Below are positions 25,501 to 32,852 of a DNA stretch of 64,000 nt, piece by piece. Positions within the stretch are counted from its first letter, which is position 1. Each line of letters begins with the position of its first letter. The position numbers and the translations under genes were made by a program. The notes beneath the pieces are model-generated. The model ran no database searches. It was not told the origin of the DNA and saw nothing but the letters and a program-made list of their open reading frames with translations. Origin of the DNA: Oscillospiraceae bacterium. Lineage in GTDB: Bacteria; Bacillota; Clostridia; Oscillospirales; Ruminococcaceae. The DNA lies in NCBI GenBank assembly GCA_003531585.1, contig DQFX01000020.1, positions 21,916 to 85,915 on the forward strand, written 5' to 3'.

Positions 25501-25560
25501 ATACTTAACTATGTAGTCGGCAATGTGAAGTTGCTCCCTGCTGTAGGATTCAGGCAGTGA
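22555..25560 (+). CDS. Secreted dockerin protein with duplicated W-I-G modules
   Basis: About 1,001 residues from TTG 22555, preferred because AGGAAAGGA lies 8 bases upstream; ATG 22570 is the alternative. The signal peptide ends near VNASA (about 31). Residues 35-430 are an unrecognised domain rich in Ser/Asp. An Ig-like segment follows (about 455-565), then two related beta modules (about 565-735 and 745-925), each carrying a W-I-x-G core (SWIITGF, IWEIDGA), and the second matches the pre-dockerin module of the GLUG protein. The type I dockerin (about 928-985) has calcium loops DVNGDGVVNAHD and DTNADGAVDAHD. It probably docks on the same scaffold as the GLUG protein. No enzymatic motif seen. 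Confidence 0.82.
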   Translation: MIKNKMKSLLAAALAGALTVSAIPVNASAVVSKFKYSGYEHSHAGDILNELGSYSDANAFDVIYEGAHHGVSGGGLEEYLTALETDSTDRGDVELINEHTVYNVKDNSDNAASGNSQQNLLTFPVDVKSYAMNAFPDPLHEVSSWRMWVGDSGFNDIAPVAEASTADYIETSDMVDAINALGSKYENIALQLIFKGIEFEVQYYSAFDQPLGSCYTISDENRRNLDATYCFVHYVPDVAVSMLNVSSGEEAWDFINRMVRNFDEFNQDRAKLLRFAEFEVFDRCGKSVGSFSSGHCDEYEYNKAFQYVKSGESSDTLWLVSDGSGAYPMFSASGDKLEETVNEFLAQHTDVQKITLRMCPEMYVTSSSCFDGDVLADLSQFKQYNVTELPAKAADLSSVLDLQEHYGFDFENWKLFEGVSTGENGGYRLSELANDKDGFGIDSISGIAAGSVLVAYIPQEELPDDIIPQVEITVAEPEIGVKFADTAVIPSGADYAVDKVSWYRGETLDTSGEFSDGEQYTVSVTLSPEKYFAFDGTTTAKVNGHNAVIRDFTANELVVEYTFDKLPEDIWGFVDGELAGEHPVISVPDGEIIPGEVMQKIKDSGREVELNYGDYSWIITGFDADYTAKPIDLRIMRVAESNWAEAVKTASGHLYKMQISIQHSGDFGFTALLKLNLSDGKPANPGTYYANLYQLSGDQLKWSVYSDLAEESGKYIAKLEFTHASDWLVTIDSEINPGSGNDGGSTGGFGNRVNGIKKARTLKSEGWDNIVKEIKSTGEGSVIEITLNDETTMPEDALQAAIDRKMKLIMDAGFGRIWEIDGAKAVPGKYIDLSISGVDVGIPEASYAGILCSDSRQLRINARLLNFTAQLTAFIGKDNIGQNAALYSYNDETGKLVFQDISAVDRDGNVIFNIKCGGRYFIALGSEVAPPAYLCGDVNGDGVVNAHDAAAILKYATYGYPLDKRCGDTNADGAVDAHDALPILNYVVGNVKLLPAVGFRQ

Positions 25561-25576
25561 ACCACAATTAAACTGA

Positions 25577-25610
25577 AACTCTCCCGCGGTTCTCCGAGGG
25601 AGAGTTTTTT
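25577..25610 (+). terminator. Terminator of the dockerin gene
   Basis: AACTCTCCC (25577-25585) pairs with GGGAGAGTT (25598-25606), followed by T6. Confidence 0.85.
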
Positions 25611-25631
25611 GTGTCCGGAACAAGCGGGTGC

Positions 25632-25793
25632 TCAGATGGTGTCCATAAGCGCACCCAGCATTCGGAATACCTTCGCGGTGCTGCGGCGCTTCATGGAGTG
25701 CCTGCTGAGGGAATTCACCGCCATGAACGCCAGACCTCCGGCTATCAGACCGGCGGCGCTGCTCTTGATATATGCTTCCGTCTTTTTTGACAT
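25632..25793 (-). CDS. Small protein (53 aa) with a membrane-type helix
   Basis: A short reading frame from ATG 25793 with AAGGAG 9 bases upstream. It encodes MSKKTEAYIKSSAAGLIAGG and continues LAFMAVNSLSRHSMKRRSTAKVF to ALMDTI. A glycine-rich hydrophobic stretch (about 12-27) is followed by a strongly basic tail, as in small membrane-associated proteins. The strong ribosome site and biased composition support it as a real gene. No function recognised. Confidence 0.6.
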   Translation of the reverse strand: MSKKTEAYIKSSAAGLIAGGLAFMAVNSLSRHSMKRRSTAKVFRMLGALMDTI

Positions 25794-26052
25794 GGTGATC
25801 AGCTCCTTTTTGAAAGTTTACATCAATATTTTCTGCAATTTCAGAAAAAACATACCCGAAGCCATGCCGGAAATTGATTCCTCTGATACCTGGAACGCCC
25901 GGAAATATGTGCTTCAATTGAGAAAAATCACGTTTTTGAGCTGATTTTTTGTGCTTTTTGTAATGTTTGCATAGTTGAACTCATGGTTTCAACTACAGTA
26001 TTCGTCAATATGCCAAAATGCAATTTCTAGCACAAAAACTTGCAAAAATCGC
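25794..26052. other. AT-rich intergenic stretch upstream of amt
   Basis: It contains an inverted repeat AGTTGAA (25973-25979) / TTCAACT (25988-25994) with an 8-base spacer, a possible operator, and a hairpin AAAAATCA/TGATTTTT (about 25924-25950) followed by T on the plus strand. No gene is visible. Confidence 0.4.
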
Positions 26053-26081
26053 TTGACAAAAATTCTTGTTTGGTGTATAAT
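26053..26081 (+). promoter_or_regulatory. Consensus promoter of the amt leader
   Basis: TTGACA (26053-26058), 17 bases, TATAAT (26076-26081). Transcription should start near 26088, at or within the first base pairs of the first leader hairpin; the exact start needs mapping. Confidence 0.8.
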
Positions 26082-26086
26082 CAGAC

Positions 26087-26150
26087 CATAGCAAAGGGGC
26101 TATGACAGACAGACTTCAATGGCGAAGCCTGCCGGTCATAGCCCCGATTT
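26087..26150 (+). promoter_or_regulatory. ANTAR-type two-hairpin antiterminator leader of amt
   Basis: Hairpin 1 is CATAGC (26087-26092), loop AAAGGG, GCTATG (26099-26104). Hairpin 2 is CTTC (26114-26117), loop AATGGC, GAAG (26124-26127). Both loops are hexanucleotides with A at position 1 and G at position 4, the known signature of RNAs bound by ANTAR-domain antiterminators. A competing terminator-like stem, GGGGCTATGAC (26096-26106) with GTCATAGCCCC (26135-26145), takes up the 3' arm of hairpin 1 and is followed by ATTTGTT. ANTAR binding would favour the two hairpins and read-through into the ammonium transporter gene. The structure is seen; the regulator must lie elsewhere. Confidence 0.72.
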
Positions 26151-26238
26151 GTTAGCATATCAAGTCAATACGGGCTGCCGCCTCCGGTTATGCGGGACGG
26201 GCTGACAGCTTCAAAAACAGAAAGGGGACGGTTCTTAA

Positions 26239-28068
26239 ATGAACACACTATTGACTTTATTGTCCGAGGCAGGAACGGTATTCGCCCCGGATCAGAACGC
26301 AGCGGTCCAGGCTGTAGTTGATGAAACGATGTACAGCGGCAGCGATGTAAACGGCATATGGTACCTTATCGGTGCCGCCTGGGTATTCTTCATGCAGTGC
26401 GGCTTCGCGATGGTCGAGACCGGTATGACGCGTTCAAAGAACGCCGGCAACATCATCATGAAGAACCTCATGGACTTCTGTATCGGCACAGTAGTATTTA
26501 TCCTTCTTGGTTTCGGACTCCTGCTCGGCGAGGATACGCTCTTTGGTCTGGTCGGTATTCCGAACCTCGACATTCTCGGCAGCTTCTCGGACTTCAACAG
26601 ATGTGCTGAGTTCGTGTTCAATCTCGTTTTCTGCGCGACTGCCGCAACTATCGTTTCCGGCGCGATGGCAGAAAGAACGAAATTCCTCAGCTACTGCATC
26701 TACTCCGGCGTTATCAGCGCGATCGTTTACCCGATCGAGGCTCACTGGATCTGGGGCGGCGGCTGGCTGGCTCAGATGGGCTTCGTTGACTTCGCTGGTT
26801 CCACATGTATCCACATGGTCGGCGGTCTGTGCGCCCTCATCGGTGCAAAGATGGTCGGTCCGCGTATCGGCAAGTTCGGAAAGGACGGCAAGCCTAACGC
26901 AATCCTCGGTCACTCCATGACCCTCGGCGCCCTCGGCGTATTTATCCTCTGGTTCGGCTGGTACGGATTCAACGGCGCTGCCGCTTCCGATACCCACTAC
27001 CTCGCAAATATCTTCCTTACTACTACAGTAGCTCCTGCGGTTGCAACCTGCACAACCATGGTTTACACTTGGATAAGACACGGTAAGCCTGACGTTTCCA
27101 TGTGCCTTAACGCTTCACTTGCAGGTCTGGTTGCTATCACGGCTCCCTGCGCTGACACCGACTGCCTCGGCGCTGCGATCATCGGTCTGGTTTCCGGATT
27201 CCTGGTTTGCTTCGGCGTTTGGCTCCTCGACTACAAGCTTCACATCGACGACCCGGTCGGCGCTGTTGCAGTTCACTTCTTCAACGGTATCTGGGGCACC
27301 ATTGCAGTTGGCCTCTTCTCTAACGGCAACGGTCAGAACGGCGGCGTAGCTGCTGTAAACGGCACCGGCGAGCACGCTGTAGGTCTTTTCTACGGCGGCG
27401 GATTCGCACAACTTGGCGTACAGCTCCTCGGTATGGTTTGCGTACTTGCCTGGACGGCAGTTACCATCACGCTTACATTCTTCATCATCAAGAAGACGAT
27501 CGGTCTGAGAGTTTCCCGCCATGAAGAGATCGTTGGTCTGGACGCTACAGAGCACGGTCTGCCTTCCTCCTATGCAGACTTCGTTCCTGCAATGCACGTA
27601 GAGCTTTCCACCTCCGGCAAGGAGAAGGAAGTAGAGACCGTAAAGGTCGGCTCTGCACCTGTTGAGGCTGCTGTTCCTGTTGCATACAAGAGCGCTAAGC
27701 CCTCTGACGGCACAAAGATGAGCAAGGTAGTTATCCTTGCAAAGCAGGAGAAGTTCGAAGTACTTAAGAACGCGATGTCCAGCATCGGCGTAACCGGTAT
27801 GACTGTAACGAACGTACTCGGCTGCGGCATGCAGAAGGGCTCAACTGAGTTCTACCGCGGCGTTAAGGTTGAAACACATCTGCTGCCGAAGATCAAGGTC
27901 GAGATCGTTGTATGCAAGGTTCCTGTTGAGACAGTCGTTGAGACCGCTAAGCAGGCTCTGTACACAGGCCACATCGGCGACGGCAAGATCTTCGTATATG
28001 ATGTTGAGGACGTTGTAAAGGTTCGCACGGGCGAGACCGGCTACGACGCACTCCAGGACGTTGAGTAA
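26239..28068 (+). CDS. amt: Ammonium transporter with C-terminal PII domain (Amt-PII fusion)
   Basis: A 609-residue membrane protein. Residues about 35-450 are an Amt/MEP/Rh channel with about eleven helices and the family sequences GFAMVETGMTRSKN, HWIWGGGWLAQMGFVDFAGS and GFNGAAAS. Residues about 495-605 are a complete PII (GlnB-like) domain with KMSKVVILAKQEKFEVLK, the Walker-type GxxxxFYRG T-loop base and TGHIGDGKIFV. The fusion puts the nitrogen-sensing plug permanently on the channel's inner mouth. At the usual uridylylation position (RGAEY in GlnB) it reads YRGVKVE, so the tyrosine is missing. A stretch of 60 hydrophilic residues links the halves. It is controlled by the leader upstream. 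Confidence 0.95.
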   Translation: MNTLLTLLSEAGTVFAPDQNAAVQAVVDETMYSGSDVNGIWYLIGAAWVFFMQCGFAMVETGMTRSKNAGNIIMKNLMDFCIGTVVFILLGFGLLLGEDTLFGLVGIPNLDILGSFSDFNRCAEFVFNLVFCATAATIVSGAMAERTKFLSYCIYSGVISAIVYPIEAHWIWGGGWLAQMGFVDFAGSTCIHMVGGLCALIGAKMVGPRIGKFGKDGKPNAILGHSMTLGALGVFILWFGWYGFNGAAASDTHYLANIFLTTTVAPAVATCTTMVYTWIRHGKPDVSMCLNASLAGLVAITAPCADTDCLGAAIIGLVSGFLVCFGVWLLDYKLHIDDPVGAVAVHFFNGIWGTIAVGLFSNGNGQNGGVAAVNGTGEHAVGLFYGGGFAQLGVQLLGMVCVLAWTAVTITLTFFIIKKTIGLRVSRHEEIVGLDATEHGLPSSYADFVPAMHVELSTSGKEKEVETVKVGSAPVEAAVPVAYKSAKPSDGTKMSKVVILAKQEKFEVLKNAMSSIGVTGMTVTNVLGCGMQKGSTEFYRGVKVETHLLPKIKVEIVVCKVPVETVVETAKQALYTGHIGDGKIFVYDVEDVVKVRTGETGYDALQDVE

Positions 28069-28125
28069 CGTTAAGCTAAACTAGCATTCTTCATAACCTT
28101 CCTGAATATAAAACCGCATAAGCAG

Positions 28126-28153
28126 AACCCCCGGCGAAAACCGGGGGTTTTGC
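28126..28153. terminator. Terminator between amt and the phospholipase-like gene
   Basis: AACCCCCGG (28126-28134) and CCGGGGGTT (28141-28149), loop CGAAAA, T run after. It can serve both converging genes. Confidence 0.85.
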
Positions 28154-28163
28154 TCAGATATTC

Positions 28164-28823
28164 TCAGATAGAAAGCCGCAGCGAGGATACCTGCGCGGCG
28201 ATGTCCAGCGCGGAGCGCCCGACCCATTCCTGCATTGCCTGCGGCGTGAGGAAGTGGAAATCGGTGCTGAATTCCGGCGGGTTAAGGTAGAACTGCTGAA
28301 TATTCCGTATCTGCCGCTCAACATAGTCGGAGCCGTAGTAGGGGAGGCAGTTCACCGGATAATCAGCGATCTTGCAGAATTTCCGGAACACCCGGCAGTC
28401 CGGGTGCTCGCGGAGGTAGAGGTGATCGTTTGCGTACCACTCGGGCTTAACCCGGCGGTAGTATTCGGCGCGGTCGGCGGCGTAGAGTTCGCGGTGGAGT
28501 TCCTTGCATGGTTCGTTTACGAGCCTGACCCACAGGACGTCCGCCATGAGGTGGCAGTAATACCCCAGCAGGAAAGAGAGCGTGTGCGGGTCGTGGGATT
28601 TTCCGGCGATCATCTCGCGGTAGAATCTCTCGTAGTCGCAGTGACCCTTTCCGCTCTGAGTCCAGTGCGTGACTTCCTTGGGAGGGTCGAACCCTCCGGG
28701 GACGGGAATTCCACAGTCCGGCGCGACGTTTCCCGCCAGGAAGTCCGGCTCTGAGAGCCACGTTGCGCGCAGCTCAGCGGAAATCAGTTCGGCGACCCGA
28801 AGATGAGCGAGCCATGTAGCCAT
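28164..28823 (-). CDS. Zinc-dependent phospholipase C-like protein
   Basis: A 219-residue protein beginning MATWLAHLRVAE. Conserved metal ligands of the bacterial zinc phospholipase C/nuclease fold are visible: N-terminal His in WLAHLR, GNVAPDCG, THW, and the HLMAD core of YYCHLMADVLW, with a C-terminal TDFHFLTPQAMQEW helix. There is no signal peptide, unlike secreted enzymes, so it may act on cytosolic lipid or an unknown phosphoester. GGAGG precedes the ATG by 7 bases. It is transcribed alone, divergent from the 54-residue gene at 28892. Confidence 0.78.
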   Translation of the reverse strand: MATWLAHLRVAELISAELRATWLSEPDFLAGNVAPDCGIPVPGGFDPPKEVTHWTQSGKGHCDYERFYREMIAGKSHDPHTLSFLLGYYCHLMADVLWVRLVNEPCKELHRELYAADRAEYYRRVKPEWYANDHLYLREHPDCRVFRKFCKIADYPVNCLPYYGSDYVERQIRNIQQFYLNPPEFSTDFHFLTPQAMQEWVGRSALDIAAQVSSLRLSI

Positions 28824-28891
28824 ATTTTTACCTCCGGTTGAAATTGATCCTGAAATGTGGTATCATAGTAATATAGGAAAGGAGCACAGCC

Positions 28892-29056
28892 ATGGATGAC
28901 AAAGAAAAGAAAACCCTTCCGGAACAGCCCGTCGATGAGAAGCCGGAAAGCGCGCCGGGAGTTTCCGCGGAGCCTTCCGCGCACACCTGGGTCGACGATA
29001 TGAAGCAGGAGCTTGAGGATTACATCGAGGATCAGGGAATTTATATCAGGCAATAA
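28892..29056 (+). CDS. Small acidic hypothetical protein (54 aa)
   Basis: ATG 28892 with AAAGGAG 8 bases upstream; the product starts MDDKEKKTLPEQPVDEKPES and ends DDMKQELEDYIEDQGIYIRQ. The first half is disordered and Pro/Glu-rich, and the last 25 residues form an acidic helix. No family recognised. The perfect ribosome site and the terminator right after its end support expression. Confidence 0.6.
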   Translation: MDDKEKKTLPEQPVDEKPESAPGVSAEPSAHTWVDDMKQELEDYIEDQGIYIRQ

Positions 29057-29104
29057 ATTGATCGTGGATAATGGCGATTACGGTGAATTATGTATTCCGA
29101 ATTT

Positions 29105-29132
29105 AAAAAAGTGGGCTGGCGCCCACTTTTTT
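29105..29132. terminator. Bidirectional terminator
   Basis: AAAAAAGTGGGC (29105-29116) with GCCCACTTTTTT (29121-29132), loop TGGC. It serves the 54-residue gene on the left and the SpoIID-like gene on the right. Confidence 0.88.
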
Positions 29133-30606
29133 ATTTTACTTCGGTACCCTGGTAATAATATGTCAGGATCTCCTTGTAGTCGTAGCCCAGGTAGGTCGCG
29201 AGGGCGTTTGCGCCGTTCTGGCTCATTCCAACGCCGTGGCCGTATCCGTAGGTGGTGAAGATAAACTTATCCGAGTTCGCGTCGTACTCAACGTCGAACG
29301 CGCTGGAGCGCAGCTCGAAGCTCATGATCCTCTCGCGGAACACGCGTCCGGTTATCTTTACGGAATCGCCGCTGCTGTCGGTGTAGCTGTGATATCCGCC
29401 GACGTTCATCTGACCTACGTAGAAGCCGTCCACATTGGTCTCTACAGAAAGCCACCCGGAGGGGTCTCCGGTGAGGTCGATGCCGGTCTTTTCCAGAACC
29501 TTGCTCTTTATCTCAGCGGAGGTGTATTCCACCTTCCTGCCGTAATTCGGGTCGTACTGCTTGTCGAGGTCGCAGAAGCGGCTCTGGAGGTAGGGATAAT
29601 CGGTTCCCCATACGTTTTTGCTGGAAGCCGTGTAGCCCGCGCTGGACGCGGAGTACACAGCCTGAATGAGCGCCCCGTTGTAGTAGATCGCCTTTCCGAG
29701 CACCGACTGCACAAGCACGTTCACCGAATCAGAGACCGTGCTCGCAAGACCTACGCTCGGGTAGGTTCCGTACTCGTTGCAGAATTTAACGTATGTATAA
29801 GCCGCCACTGCCTGCGCCTTTATCGCTTCCGGCGCGAAGGTGTGTCCGACCTCGTTCTGCGTCATTCTGCCGACTATCTCAAGCGCCGAGCCGGAAACAG
29901 TGCTTCCGTTCGCCTTGACGGTGAGTATCTCGCCCGCCGCCGCGTCGCTGGAACTGCTGTCGGGGTCGATCTCGTCCGGCTGGTCGTCGTTTGCGGAGCT
30001 TACCGGCGGAACGTCTTCGGCGTCCACCGGGATACCTCCGATGTCCTTCGCCGTGGTGGTCGTCGAAGCCGCAGCGCTTGTCGGCGCAGTCGTTGCCGTT
30101 GTCGCCGTTGTCGCAGCGGTCGCCTGTGTTGTTGCCGCTGTGGTCGACGTTGTAGCGGGAGGCGTTGTCACTGCCGGGATCTCCTCGGTTTCCTCGCGCG
30201 GACCGAGGATTTCCTCGCTGTCGTAGGTCTCGGAGGTCGGCTCAAGTGTGGAGTCGTCCTCGCCGAGTATCTCGTCGGTCGCTTCCTGCGGCTGCGGGAG
30301 TTCATCGCTGAGGGCGCTGTATGTACTCATCACCATTTTGTCAGAGAGCGACATCGGCGCCATATTCAACAGATTTATCTGCACCACGCCCGTTCCGGTC
30401 TCATCTGGCACAAGGAAGTCAAGCGTGCCCTGACCCTCCGCCTGGTCGATGTCGCCGGCTGGAGCAGCGGTCTCGGAATGCTCCTCGGAGGTGTCCTCGG
30501 TGAGCATCTGCGCGTCGCCGACAGTACCCATCACGCCGCATGTGAACATGTAGCAGTTCACGATCACCAGCGCCGCGATGATCTTCGCAAGTGATAGCTT
30601 TTTCAT
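29131..30606 (-). CDS. SpoIID/LytB-domain wall protein with Thr-rich linker
   Basis: A 491-residue exported protein: membrane anchor (about residues 8-28), acidic region, a low-complexity Thr/Ala linker (about 145-190), then a SpoIID domain (about 235-490) with the conserved acidic segment NEVGHTFAPEAIKAQAVAAYTY and the C-terminal GYGHGVGMSQNGANALA. SpoIID-family proteins are lytic transglycosylases that cut stripped glycan strands. The sporulation gene itself has a different context, so this is probably a vegetative wall remodeller. GGAGGA precedes the ATG. It is the last gene after three class B sortases and likely opens the wall where they anchor proteins. Confidence 0.88.
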   Translation of the reverse strand: MKKLSLAKIIAALVIVNCYMFTCGVMGTVGDAQMLTEDTSEEHSETAAPAGDIDQAEGQGTLDFLVPDETGTGVVQINLLNMAPMSLSDKMVMSTYSALSDELPQPQEATDEILGEDDSTLEPTSETYDSEEILGPREETEEIPAVTTPPATTSTTAATTQATAATTATTATTAPTSAAASTTTTAKDIGGIPVDAEDVPPVSSANDDQPDEIDPDSSSSDAAAGEILTVKANGSTVSGSALEIVGRMTQNEVGHTFAPEAIKAQAVAAYTYVKFCNEYGTYPSVGLASTVSDSVNVLVQSVLGKAIYYNGALIQAVYSASSAGYTASSKNVWGTDYPYLQSRFCDLDKQYDPNYGRKVEYTSAEIKSKVLEKTGIDLTGDPSGWLSVETNVDGFYVGQMNVGGYHSYTDSSGDSVKITGRVFRERIMSFELRSSAFDVEYDANSDKFIFTTYGYGHGVGMSQNGANALATYLGYDYKEILTYYYQGTEVK

Positions 30607-30619
30607 AGTTCCTCCGGTA

Positions 30620-31741
30620 TCAGTAGTTGGACGGATCGTCCATCAGTCCGTTGTCCTCGAGGTATTCCTTCATGCCCTTTACAAGGGAGATATCCCAGGT
30701 CCTGCCCTTCCACTTGTCGCCGTAAACGTCGGTGTATGCCTTGAAGTACTTTATGCTGTCCTTGCGGGTTATCTTGGAGGTGTCGACGTCGGGGCTTTCG
30801 TTCTCGCGTACCTTTCTTGCCACGATAACAAGGCGCATGTTCTCGAATCCGGTGGAGCCGTCGCAGGTGGAGAGCGTCAGAAGCTCGTCGCCGTACTCGA
30901 CGTCAACGCCGGTGTTGTACTTGCTTCTGTCCATTACTTCCTTTATGTATTCGTAGAATTCGTCGCTGTTCTTGAAGTAAACGTACTTGGTGTAGTCGAA
31001 TACATCGCCGTGCTCCTCGTCGGTGTTGGTGATGAACACGGAGAATATCTTGTACTTGTTGTCCTGGTAGAGCGTGTTGAAGTCAACTACCGGGGTCTCC
31101 CTTAGGAAGTCGATATTGTTGTTGTAGTTGTTCAGTGCGGAGAACTTGTACTTGTACAGCATGTTGTGACCGTAAAGTATCGTGTTGTTCGGCATCTGGT
31201 TGGGTCCGAACTTGCCTTCGTAGTCGGTGAAGATGGTTCCTGCGAATTCCTCCTCGCCGTTAAAGTTGTGGTGGAGGTAGAACAGGTTGTCCTCGCCCTG
31301 GACTACGGGGTAGTCGACGTTGGTGCCGTTAATGGTTATCCAGCCGACGAAATCTTTATTTGCCTCGTAGTACGCCGCGTATTCCTCGTTTACAGAGCCT
31401 TCCGGCAGGTTTTCGATCTGCTCCTTGGTGGGAGCCTGGAGGTTTACGATCACCTGCTGCTCGCCCTGAACCACCTGCTCGCCGTTGCTGTCCACAACGG
31501 AGGTCCCGATGGGAGCCTCGGGCTTCAGCAGTGAGATAAAGTGAACCGCGATGATAACCAGTGCGGCGATCATCAGGCAAAGCGAACCCAGGAAGATAAG
31601 CTTGCGGGCTACCTCGGAGGAGCTGTCCCCCTTGCAGGGGAGCAGTCCGGTGCGGAGGCTCTCGCCGAGACTCTGCTTTTTCTTCTTGCGCTTTTTCTTG
31701 TTGTTATTGTTCGGGGAAAGACCCATATCCATTTCTGCCAT
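30620..31741 (-). CDS. Class B sortase (third of tandem)
   Basis: A 373-residue membrane transpeptidase that joins sorting-signal proteins to peptidoglycan. It has a very basic N-terminus (NNNNKKKRKKKK), a cytosolic LLPCKGDSSSEVARKLIFLG segment, a membrane helix (about 48-70) and a class B sortase fold. The triad is visible: His192 in TILYGHNM, Cys293 in LTLSTC and Arg303 in NMRLVIVAR. Long loops between the two halves fit class B. AAAGGAC is upstream of the ATG. Its 22-base gap to the next sortase gene indicates one operon. Confidence 0.92.
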   Translation of the reverse strand: MAEMDMGLSPNNNNKKKRKKKKQSLGESLRTGLLPCKGDSSSEVARKLIFLGSLCLMIAALVIIAVHFISLLKPEAPIGTSVVDSNGEQVVQGEQQVIVNLQAPTKEQIENLPEGSVNEEYAAYYEANKDFVGWITINGTNVDYPVVQGEDNLFYLHHNFNGEEEFAGTIFTDYEGKFGPNQMPNNTILYGHNMLYKYKFSALNNYNNNIDFLRETPVVDFNTLYQDNKYKIFSVFITNTDEEHGDVFDYTKYVYFKNSDEFYEYIKEVMDRSKYNTGVDVEYGDELLTLSTCDGSTGFENMRLVIVARKVRENESPDVDTSKITRKDSIKYFKAYTDVYGDKWKGRTWDISLVKGMKEYLEDNGLMDDPSNY

Positions 31742-31763
31742 GAGAGTAACGTCCTTTCAGAGA

Positions 31764-32828
31764 TCATGCTTCGTCGGTCTTTTTGGACTCAACGGTATAG
31801 CTGTAATCGTAGATCATATCAGCGTCCCACTTTCTGCCGCCCCATGATCCGCCGAATACATTGTAATAGTAGTCAAAATACAGCGGGTCGGGGTTTTCGT
31901 ACGCCTTGCTTACGTCGACTGTGGGATCCTCGCCCTCGCGGACCTCTCTGCCGAAAATGACCCAGCGCGCGTCGATACCGTAATCGAGAATGCAGGTCGA
32001 CAGGGTGATGAGGTTGTCGCCGTACTTGAGGTCTACGTCGGTGTAGAAGGTGGTGCGGTCGAGAATCTGTGCTACGTAATCATCGAACGCCGCTTTATTC
32101 TTGAACTTCCTGCCCTGGAGATAGTAGAACACCTCGCCGTCCTTTTCTTCGGTGTTCACCAGCATGCCGGCGAATATCTTGTAGGTGGACTTGCGGTAGA
32201 GCGTGTTGAATGTTATTGTGGGATACTTTCTGTACCAGTCCATGCCGTAGTTGAGCTGCGTACGGTAGTTGAAGTATCTTGTGAGCCTTGCGAAGTACTC
32301 GCCGGTGTTGACGTTGTGACCGTAAAGGATAATGTTAGCCGGGGTGTTTTCCGCGGTTATCTTCTCGCGGTAGTCCGCGAATACCGTACCTGTCTTGCTG
32401 TAATCGCCGTTGAGGTTGTGGTCGAGGTAGTATTCGTTGTTGTCGCCCTGAACGACCACGTTGTCAACGAAGGGTGAATCCTCGTCGCCCATGGTTATCC
32501 AGCCGATAACGTCCTTGTTCTGCTCCAGCAGAGGGAGGAACTCTTCGTTTACCTCGGGGTACTCCTTGACAAGCTCGTCCTTCTTTACCGGGTCGATGGT
32601 GACGCTGGCGGAGCCGTGGTAGAGGCTTGATATCTGCTCGTTGAGCTTGTTGTCCTGCGCGGTGCTTCCGTAGAACGAAATTATCATCACCAGCGAAACT
32701 ATCAGCACAACAGCGGCGCCGAGGAAAATGCACTTGCGGATTATCTCGGCGGGCTTATCGCCTTTCCAGGGGAAAAGGTACTTAGCGATTCTGAGGAAGA
32801 TGTTTTCCTTTTCAACAAAATTAGCCAT
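31764..32828 (-). CDS. Class B sortase (second of tandem)
   Basis: A 354-residue class B sortase. It has a cytosolic LFPWKGDKPAEIIRKCIFLG segment, a membrane helix (about 34-54) and the catalytic His171 (IILYGHNV), Cys279 (ITLSTC) and Arg288 (DARWVIFGR). It shares the YDN/QGDNN.YYLDHNL line with the others. AAAGGAT precedes the ATG. It is distinct from its neighbours over most of the length, so the three are old duplicates with probably different substrates. Confidence 0.92.
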   Translation of the reverse strand: MANFVEKENIFLRIAKYLFPWKGDKPAEIIRKCIFLGAAVVLIVSLVMIISFYGSTAQDNKLNEQISSLYHGSASVTIDPVKKDELVKEYPEVNEEFLPLLEQNKDVIGWITMGDEDSPFVDNVVVQGDNNEYYLDHNLNGDYSKTGTVFADYREKITAENTPANIILYGHNVNTGEYFARLTRYFNYRTQLNYGMDWYRKYPTITFNTLYRKSTYKIFAGMLVNTEEKDGEVFYYLQGRKFKNKAAFDDYVAQILDRTTFYTDVDLKYGDNLITLSTCILDYGIDARWVIFGREVREGEDPTVDVSKAYENPDPLYFDYYYNVFGGSWGGRKWDADMIYDYSYTVESKKTDEA

Positions 32829-32852
32829 GATATTCTATCCTTTCGGGATCGT

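Noticed and set aside
29236..30594. Open frame of 452 codons on the plus strand opposite the SpoIID-like gene
   Set aside because: Arginine/cysteine-rich antisense of the Thr-rich linker; no ribosome site.
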